This document shows positions 23,401-33,855 of a stretch of DNA of 64,000 bases, one piece after another. The position numbers and the translations under genes are program-made. Below the pieces are notes generated by a model. That model was not told where the DNA came from, did not search any database, and saw only the letters and a list, made by a program, of their open reading frames with translations. The DNA lies in the NCBI GenBank assembly GCA_024449915.1, contig JAMZAV010003114.1:62001-126000 (forward strand), given 5' to 3'. Within the stretch, counting starts at the first letter, position 1. Each line of letters opens with the position of its first letter. This DNA is from Sweltsa coloradensis (Eukaryota; Arthropoda; Insecta; Plecoptera; Chloroperlidae).

Positions 23401-26400
23401 TGAAAAGTCGGAACCGGGTCGCTATAGAACCGGTTTGGAACCAGTTTCCGCGTAACCGATGTCATCACTACTTGGACTATGAATAAATTGGGTACTGTAA
23501 CACCAAGGAAGTACAGTATTTACTCGATACAGGCTGCCAATGAGTAATGTCCACACTATTTTGATCACTCAAATTTTAAGAGTTCGATACAAATACTATG
23601 GACAAATTGCTGAATACATAATGGCCGCACACAAGTTTTTAACTGTTTATTTTTAAATATACCTGCGGCCAATATTCGTAAATTAAATACAGTAATACAG
23701 GGTAGGGCCTACTTCTTAGGAAACTTACACTTCAACTTAAATGGTTTTTCAGTCTTAGCCTACCATCTGTTGTTATGTTAACAAAAACACAAGTAAACAA
23801 AATTCAATTTCTTTACTATCTTGTATAGTAGGTTGGTACATCCATTAAGATATAAAGTTATGAACACTATTAGGTAGAAGGGTACTTAAAAATTATTAGA
23901 GCTGGACCGATTCCACTTTTTTGCCGATGCCGATTCCGATTCCGATTCCAATTATTTAACGATTCTTCACCGATTCTTAGCGATGCCGATTCTTTTTTTA
24001 AAATGGCAAGGAATAATTAATAATTCCCTATAGTAGTTGATTTCATAGGGATGTGTGAACAGCAGAACAGCAGTGAAATGAGCAGCAATGAGAATTCCTG
24101 CTTAAATTTTGAGGGAGATTCGTGATCGAGCAAATATCGAGATTGAGCGATCAACATAATATAATGAAAAATGTTTGAAAATTCACCATCATTAGGTCTA
24201 GGCCCTACCTTATACCTATTATTCATTTTCCGTGTGCAAGCTCAAAAACCAGGCATTTTGGAAAAGCCATCTCCAGAAGTAGGCTTAGCCTAGGCTAGGG
24301 CCTAGGTTCCCTGGCTTAGTATAGGTATCTCATAATAATAATATTACAAATATCAAATATAGCGCATTGGGATTCTTAGGATATAGGCCTAGCCTATTTT
24401 TAATCATGTGGGGAAAACGTTTTAGGGGTAGGTCTAGGCCCTAAGCCTTAGGCTAGATCTAGGGCCTAGGCTAAACCAACCAACACGACATCACTTTCCG
24501 AAAAAAAATCAGCCAAACCTGAAGACAACATCAAAATCAACATTAATAATAGTTTCTTATGATCTTAAACTGTTATAAAAAATAGGCCTTGGCCTAGGCC
24601 TACGCGTCTTGGTAAGGTCGGCCTAGGCCTGTAGGGGCCTAGGCCTAGCCTAGCCTAGGCTTACGGGATACACTTGGACCAATATCCCCATCACTTCCCG
24701 ATGAAAAATCATTACAAGATCGATGAAATAAAGCGGCAATGCCACTTTCATAGCCAAACCTGAAGACAATACATCAAAATCAACATTAGTAGGCCTAGGC
24801 CCTACCGGTTTCGCCCTAGGAATAGGCCCTAGGCCCAGCCCTGGGCCTAGGCCTGCTTTCGGGATACATTTGGACTGTTACTGTCCGATGAAAACTCATT
24901 AGTAGATCGATAAAATTACGCGTCGATATCATTATAATCTTTTTCACCTGCAGAAAATCCACCAGCATTAACAATAAATAACTATTTCTTGCTATCTCAA
25001 GTGTCCAGAAAATACGCGTCCAGAAAAATCCGCCATTTTAAGATTTTGCGAGTAGTGTGGAAAGGCGATTTGCGAGCAATTTCGACTATCGACCTTCAAT
25101 CAATTCTTCCGCACACCAAATTCAAACAAAGATCAGTATCAAAAATCTTCATTCAAGACTCAGAATCGGCGATTCTACCGATTCTACGAAGACTCGCCAA
25201 GTCTCAAGACTCGGTATCAGAAACGGTCCAGCTCTAAAAATTATAAAATGAATTTAATGTTTACAATGGCAAAAAGAAACCAAATCAAAATGCATAACAA
25301 AAGATAGTTCAATGCATAAAATACACTCATTCATCAATGTGACTGCAAAAAGTGTTAGCAAAGTGCTGGTACTAAATGAGTTATTTTTGGCCCCAGCAGT
25401 AATGAAATAAGTTTGCCAGTGTTGGACCAACAAAAACCTTCAGATTTGTCAGTTGTATCTGTTTTTCAAATATCGTCAACTTGAAGAGCTCCACCGCACT
25501 TACCGTCTGTGTTTGTCTGTACGAGTCCGGCGTACTGGGTCTGGTCAGGGTTGACTCCTCTCAGCGGACGCACCACAGACCCGTCCAGGACCTCTCCCTC
25601 GGCCAGCGGAACCACGATGGTTCCCTTGGGCAGCACGTGCACGTTCTCCGCCGACAGACAGCTGCCGGACGACCCGCGAGTCCCCAGGTGGTACTCGACC
25701 TCCGCGCCCAGCTCCAGGGTGGCAGAGTCACCTGAAGCAGGGATAGATCACGTCACACACAACACAGGCGGGTGTTCCACTCCACTTGGACCTCAAGAGC
25801 AGCTATCTAGGGCGACGGCCGTTCGCCCGTAGCCAAGCGCACGCGACTGCTAGTAGGCGATGACTTACTTGACCCTGTTTACTCCTACCTGAGTGGGGGG
25901 ATTTTCAGCTATCTGCACACGCCACCCCGATATATTTTCAATCTTGAAACTCGGTATATGACCTGATATGTGGTCCATGACCAACAAAAAAAAAAATCAG
26001 CCCGATCCGATAACCCGTTGTATGTTAAAAAAAAGTGCCTGAACATTGTTGAAAAACTTCCGGCTGGCTGGCTAGCTGGGTGGGTGGGGGGTTAATTCTT
26101 GGGGAGAGGAATAAGAGCCTACAGAGAAAACGGTACATCTTAGAACTATGAAACTTGGACCACACTTAGATGTACCTCAGACGCAGTCACTTTTGCTTTC
26201 AAAACCAAAATCGGGTAACAGGGACCAAAGAAAATCAAAATTTGGATAATAATCAAAACACGGAATTACTGCTTAAGGCGTGTTAATTTGTACAAACTTT
26301 TGGGCACTGTAGATTATGTTCACGGCACTCAGCTCCCTCGTTGGGAACCACCGTCCTACACGTTTACGTGAATTATTGTCCTAGAGAGCAACATCATCAT

Positions 26401-29400
26401 AATGGCGCTCACCTTCCAAGTTGCTGAAGTGGAAGAAGATTTCCCTGTCGTGAGCAAGAGTCTCGATAAAACCAAATCCGTCCTTCAAAGCAGCAACAAA
26501 GCCCTGGCAGAGAGGTAGGTCACGCTTGGCCAGTCCGTTCTTGCCGGTCACTTGTACTTCCACGGCCAGCAGTTCTTTGTTGCGCTTCACCTGGCAGATA
26601 TTGAAGTCCACCTGGAACGGATAATAGTTAGTGCGTAATGTACTACATATTTAAATACATATTACGTACACCAACAGTGTTTTAGGCAGTTAGCTACTAT
26701 GGTAGTACAGTATGCGATTTCATTTTCGTTCATATTGTGCCAAGTATGTAGGCATACTTGGTGACTAGATGGTGATTTGAAGAGAAACATAAAAATACTC
26801 AACTGCAAACTCAAACAAAGGCTTTAAGTAGGCTTCGGCCAATTGTACAACTAGTACATGCAAACGTCAACAAATCTTTTTGTTTATCAATGCCTATTTG
26901 TGTACGTGCGTCGATGTGTGTATGTTTTTAAGGATATATAACTAGGTATCATCCTTCTGTTCACTTCCCTGCACTCAAACATGTTAATTACTATAATTAG
27001 TTTAGATTGGAGAGGGGTGACAGGTTTGGAAAGCATAGAGAACATACAACATTCTCTATGCTTTCCCAACCTGTCAACCCTTCTCAAATCTAAACTAGGC
27101 CTAACTAGCCAGTTGGCCTTTTCCAAACTTTTGTAATTACTATAATTATTAGTGTGCCTAGTTTCAACAATCTTCCAGTAAATAATAATGAGGTCATGAA
27201 GCAATGGAGGTACTACTTACTTTATCTCCTACCCTAGGCAAATTCTTGGAATCACAATCTTTGGAGAAGAAGACAATAGTCTTCTTCGAGCCATTAACCT
27301 GGTAGTTAATAAGACCAGACGAGTCCGTAACTGGCTTCTCTGTTGACGAACCGTTGGTCTTGGAAGGACTCCGAGGGCTAGAAGTCACCTCCTTGCTAAT
27401 CACCCCACTCAGTCCTGGAACAAGAACCCCTCGTCAGTACAGACACCCGCTTGCTTATTACACGCTATCCAAGTCATGCTTGCACTGGACACACTTGCAC
27501 TGTGACCACCGCATTCAAACAAATTAACAACGCTCTTAAACGGTTTATCAAGAAAAATATCACAATTTAGAAATTAATTTATCAATATGATTATTTAGGC
27601 CTATACAGACGATAGTACTACCGAGTATAGCGTACTCTGCTACGGAATCTGAAACATAATTGTGACAAGTGACTGGAAGAGAAGAGTGGAGGGGCGGCAA
27701 GGTCATACTGATCATACCACCGCAAGTAGGCCTACTTATATCAAAGAATTGTGCTAGTCACTGCTGCTGATAAGAATTGAGCCAATATGGTGCAAGTATC
27801 TACGCCCGTAAAACAAAGAACTAGGCCAGCAGGCAAACAGACGTAATGACGTGGTCCACATTGGTGCTGATAAATCTGTAAGCATGGTTCTTTACCCTTA
27901 CTTCATGTTGTGTTGCACTCCTTTGCCAGTCTTGTACATATACTAGTTACTATGATGGTACAGGCAACACACTTCCTAGCAAAGATAAAAGCTTGCCAAA
28001 CACACTAGCTAGGGTGGGCCGAAAAACATCATTTTTTTTTTTTTTAGTCGTAATACCGCGGAAAAGTTGCGAATTGTGGAGACTAAAAAATTTTTAAAAA
28101 AATTTAAAAAATCGGTTCATATCTTCCGGTCGCGCATGTGCTCTAAAGTTTTCCAAAATTTGGAAAAATTCACATTTTTACGATAATTTTTAATATTTTT
28201 AACATAGAAGAAAATTTAAAATATGAAAAATTCGAGCTTTTACATTCGGGAAGAGGCTAATTTAAAAATGTTAAAAATTATCGTAAAAATGTGAATTTTT
28301 CAAAATTTTGGAAAAGTTTAGAGCACATGCGCGACCGGAAGATATGAACCGATTTTTAAAATTTTTTTAAAAAATTTTTTAGTCTCCACAATTCGCAACT
28401 TTTCCGCGGTATTACAACTAAAAAAAAAAAAAAATGTTGTTTTTCGGCCCACCCTAATACACACACACCTTAAACAAAACATACCTTGTTCAGTGATTGT
28501 TTCAAACTGGACTGTCCCCTCAGGTAGATGCTTAATGCGAATGGCACTTTGTCGGCTATTTGAAAATGATGACTGATCTTGTGCAACTGTAAACTCTACT
28601 TCATCGTTGATGGCTATTTCTCGTTCGGTGTCCAGGATTTCGTTGAAGTGAAAGAACAGTCTGGTGTCGCGGTCCACGCAGCGAATGAAGCCGAAGCCCT
28701 CCTTCAGCGCCGCAATTACTCCTTGTTCCCTGCGCTCACCAGACACAACAAACGACTCTTCCAGGAGGAATATGTTGGTAGCTCTGCGCAGCTGGTCGCG
28801 GCGGTCCGTGGCGACGCAGAACTGAACCCAATCACCGTGCCTGCGACAAACAAGGACGTGCATGTAGAACCAACCTCTTCTGGACCCCTATTTTATAACT
28901 ACGACCGAATTGGATTCATACGTTTTCGACGGTAATCGATTCGGTTGTGGTTGGTCGAGGTCAAGAGGTATGATTCACATGGCAGTGCAGCGGCCAAATG
29001 TGAACAAATAAACCTCAGTCAATTGTCCACATCTTTTTAAATGACAGAATGAAATAGATGTGTGTATTATTTCCAATCGCCATTGGGGAAAAATGGGTTT
29101 TAAATGGTATTTCATGGAAAAAGGGAACGCACAGGACTTTTAGGGGAAGGCTCTTTGAGGTTTTCTTTGAGCATACTATTATTTGTTTGAGAAAGTTAAT
29201 AATCTGGTTGTTCTTACGTGTAGGCTAGGGCTAATCTCTCACAATTATTTCTAATCAAACATAAACAAATTTCGACTATTGAAAAAAATCACATTCCTTC
29301 GACCTCGACAACCGAATCGATTACTGTCAAAAACTTATGAATTAAATTTGGTTGGAGTTATAGCATAGAGGCCCTGTAGGGCTAGAGTATGCCTAAATAT

Positions 29401-32400
29401 ACCTTACTAATTTGCTACGAGAGAGAGAGAGAGTATTACGGAAGACTGAATCAATTACGGATTGATTGGGAAATAGTCACATAGATAAAAGTAGAAAGGT
29501 TACAACAAAACCAACACAATTTAACATAGGCATACGGTAATAAACCACAAGGGAAACATCTGAACTAGAAACAAGATAATACACGCGTGCCAATATTCAG
29601 CAGCTGACTTCGCTTAGTGGACTGCCCCGAAATCAATCAGCTTTTAGCGCTGGGCCTATTGCATTGCTTGTAATCTAAGATTGAGGGATTGTGAATGGCG
29701 AGACTTATACAAACCAGGGTCCACTAGATACCTAACAGCTGCTGTAAGGTGGGTCTTCGCTTGTACTTCCACAATGTATAAGCGCCATTTTATATCTTGA
29801 AGTCAAGGCCCACTTGATAATGTGTCTACTGAGTGCACGCACACATTATCCAACGGACCTCAAAGAGATTTTGTAAACAAACAGAAAACTGCAGCTGGAC
29901 ATCAATTTGAGTAGTCGGTTGCACATTTGAATGCAATAAATACATAAATAGGCTACCACTTATATTCTTTGATTATTATATTTGCAGGTAACATTATGAT
30001 GTAAATAATTTTAATATCTTTCAACTTCATTTCTCAATTTTCATTTGCATAATGGATATTAGGGCCCAAGGAAAACAGCATTGATGTAGTTGGTGAGATA
30101 AAGATGAGCGCAAACCATACTTGCACCATGTATATAAACCAAAACCTAATGATTCATTTTAATAAAACTTGAACTTGAATCTGCTCTAAGCCTAGGGCCT
30201 AGGTCTAAGAACGCGGTTAACCTCCAGACCTAAGCTCTACGTCGACTTATGCCTAGGGGCGTAATCCCAGACTACACGAGAACGCTTATTTATTGGGTAA
30301 GGTCTAGCCTAGGCCTTGGTCTATGAAAAATCCCACACAAAGTCTAGCTAGCCTAGACTTATGCACACACAATCTGTTATCGTGGAGTTATAACTACAAT
30401 CTAGCTAAATACAAAAGTAATAATGGTAACAATCTACAATGCCAAATCCTTGCTGTCCATGATCTGTCAAAACAAAACAAAAACATAGCACATTCTGCTA
30501 CGGATAATATTACAGAGCGTGTTCGGAGCGCTCCAGATTATTTTTAAAACACACGCTAAGATATAAAATGGCGGTTTGTTTACATCAGGTGAGAAGACCC
30601 AGCTTACAGCAGCTTAGCATAGGTATCTAGTGGACCCTGATACAAACCAGTGGACCTTGGAAGGCCGTGGGCACAGCCTACTAAGGTTGGTACTATTTTG
30701 GTTGGGATCACCCAACTGTTTAAAAGTAGGTTAGAAGAAGAGGGGGGGGGGGGGGGTGAAACGCTTATGTTTTAATAAATAATAATAATAATAATAATGA
30801 TTATTGATTCATAGCAGTTGTCGAAAAAGTTTGCCCCGACTGGGGTTTGAACCCAGAACCTCCGGCTTAACGTGCCATAGCTCTACCAATTGAGCTACCG
30901 GGACCACAGAACAAACTTTTACTAAACTGCTATTTGTTGTGATTGTTGACCTCCATGACATAAAATCCAACAGAAGACTGCAATGTAGCTGTCAAATCTG
31001 AAAGATCACAAGGATAAATCCAAACACATCTCATCTCCCATGAGTTGGGTAGTATGAATATAAGATTTTTTTAAGCATAAGCCCGCTTTAAGGACATAGT
31101 TATTGATTCATAGCAGTTGTCGAAAAAGTTTGCCCCGACTGGGGTTTGAACCCAGAACCTCCGGCTTAACGTGCCATAGCTCTACCAATTGAGCTACCGG
31201 GACCACAGAACAAACTTTTACTAAACTGCTATTTGTTGTGATTGTTGACCTCCATGACATAAATCTTTCAGATCTTTCAGATTTGACAGCTACATTGCAG
31301 TCTTCTGTTGGATTTATGTCATGGAGGTCAACAATCACAACAAATAGCAGTTTAGTAAAAGTTTGTTCTGTGGTCCCGGTAGCTCAATTGGTAGAGCTAT
31401 GGCACGTTAAGCCGGAGGTTCTGGGTTCAAACCCCAGTCGGGGCAAACTTTTTCGACAACTGCTATGAATCAATAACTATGTCCTTAAAGCGGGCTTATG
31501 CTTAAAAAAATCTTATATTCAATAATAATGATGATTATATTGTAAAACATACGCGCTTCGCGCCCCCCTCCCCCCTAACCTACTTTTCCCCTCCGAAGAC
31601 AGTTGGGTGCAGTGGCGTAGGAACAGGGGGCAGGGGGGGGGCAAAACTAGCGACGAGTTAAATATTAATCCCAGAATTTCCGTAGTAAATATGCACTTAC
31701 ATACACTTTTATACAATTCGACAGTCACCTTGGTAAAACGAATGTTTGCCTGTATGCTTCATCAATTACATAAAAAAATTAGGTTGAAATTTACTAAAAT
31801 GGGCTACTTCACGTTCATTTTTTGTGTTTTTAGATCGCAGATAGTTGCAGTCTGACTTCTGAGTGCAGTTAAAACATGACGAAATAACTGTATTATTGTG
31901 ACATTTTTTTCGCCTTTGTCGAAAGGGCCTTCGGCGGCTGGGGCTTCGCCCCAGACCCCAGCTTCCACCCACGAATTCTGCTAATGGATTTGCCGGGTAA
32001 CCGTATTGTGGTCTTTAGTATTCTGAGCCTCAGTTTTTACAAAATTACAAGAGGGAGTGTTCCGGTTTTGGAAATAAGTATAGATTAGGCCTATCATAGA
32101 AATTATAGTTAGTTCCTAGGTTAGGGGGAAAATTAAATAAGAAGCAATACAACATCAAAAAACAACAGTGATATAGGGACTTTTTTTTGAGGCCCAGTAT
32201 AGTAAGACCAATGGTAAGACCGACAATCAGTCTACCCAATTTGCCCCCCCCCCCCCCCAACTTTCAAAACGTTCCTACGCGCCTGGAAAGAACAACGAAA
32301 GCACAGTTCAGAATAGATACTGGCCATTATTTACTAGCAAAGCTCCTGCATAAAATATTAAATAGCACACAGCATTAAGCTTCGTGGGAATGGAATATAG

Positions 32401-33824
32401 GAGGAAACATTTATTTAACTGTACAATGCTAGAAGAGCATAAAGAAGGAAGGCCAAGTACATTGACAGGAAGGAAGAGGAGTCTTATTGGTAACCGAGAC
32501 ACATGAGGACAGAAAGAAGTCATTTGTGGGAATAAGAGAAGAAGACCTTGTGACCGAACCGAATCATCTTCTTCTCAAATGCCCATACAGACACCATTGT
32601 TTGATTTACATTATAGTGGCTAGTGGGTACATAGTAGGGATGACATGGCAGAATCGATCAATCGATCACTTGAAAGTTAAAACGTTTGCACATCGATATT
32701 TGGGGCGTGGTAGAGCGGTTAGACACGTGTCTACTGTCCCTCCCTCTCCCACCAGATGCCGATCAATTGTTCAAAAAAATCACAAAGGCAGGCAGTAGGC
32801 CTACGGTAAACAGGCGACGATGCAACGTTGCGAAATACATAGATTCGTGACATACGACGGGCAAGATACGCCTTCACAGGCTCCGCGGAAAACGACCGCA
32901 AAAATAACTGTGCATACAATTGTCAAAAAGTTTTTTCTTGGGAATCGATTCTTAGGTCACAATGATCATTTTCAATTTATTGGAATCGATGTCATCCCTA
33001 GTACACACACAGCAATTACACTCCTTCAAAACAACGTTATGGAAATAGCAAAATACAAATATTATAGCCTAGCAAAGTGAAATACCTGAGTGTGAAGTCC
33101 CCTTTCTGGTCCTTGTCTCCAAAAGGCACTTCCACCTCAGAATGATCGGGTGCGCGGTAGCGAATGCGGCCCGTCAAAGGATCACTTTGATGTCTGGTAG
33201 TCTGGCCTCTTTCCAGTGGTTTTAGAACTTGTCCTTTCACTACGTCCGTGCAGACATCTTCAAAAACTACGCTACCTGCTTCCAGCCTTGTGATGTTGCA
33301 AGCAACTTCCTTATTCTGTGCAGACAACAATCATATAATTAATACTTGTTTTCTATTGGGCCCAGTCAATTCCAAGTGAATGGAAACGTAATCTGGATCA
33401 CTTTGCATCAAGGATTACTATTGATTGATTATACTCACATTTCTAGTTTGGATTATGAACTGGACATCATCGCCAAGTGCAAGCTCATCTTTTAAGTTCT
33501 TTACTTCCGAAAAATGGAAGAAGATTTCTTTTACAACGTCAGCTCGTTCAATAAAGCCAAAGCTTTCCTTCATGGAGCAGACAACACCCTGATATTTAAC
33601 CGGATGTGCTGGATTCTCAAGACGAATATGGCAAGCTCCAAGATTTCCTCTGCAAATAAACAAACACATTTGTTAGTACCGACATTAGTGATGAGCAAAC
33701 TGAAAGAATTACGTGTCAAACGGATTGTAGGAACATTTCCGTCCCACAAATATTGACAAATTAGTCTAGGGGATTTGCCACTTAAATAGTGCTCGCCGAG
33801 CGGCGAGAAAAATTCATTAAAATA

Positions 33825-33855
<31 letters not shown>

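Larger units (their letters stand above)
31056..31520. repeat. Giant inverted repeat (two ~210-bp arms) carrying tRNA-like copies
   Basis: Arms 31,056-31,266 and 31,311-31,520 are reverse complements around a ~44-nt centre, each with one tRNA-like copy and flanking words (TTGACCTCCATGACATAAAT). A third, direct copy with flanks lies at 30,806-31,015. The transcript would form a very stable hairpin. Confidence 0.85.

Noticed and set aside
25481..25832. Two long plus-strand frames over CSDE1 exon 7
   Set aside because: Shadows of the GC-rich minus-strand exon, which has phase-consistent splice sites and clear homology.
31108..31468. Two mirrored 76-codon frames containing [20 protein letters not shown]
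   Set aside because: The shared peptide is a translation of the tRNA-like sequence in an inverted repeat, not a protein gene.
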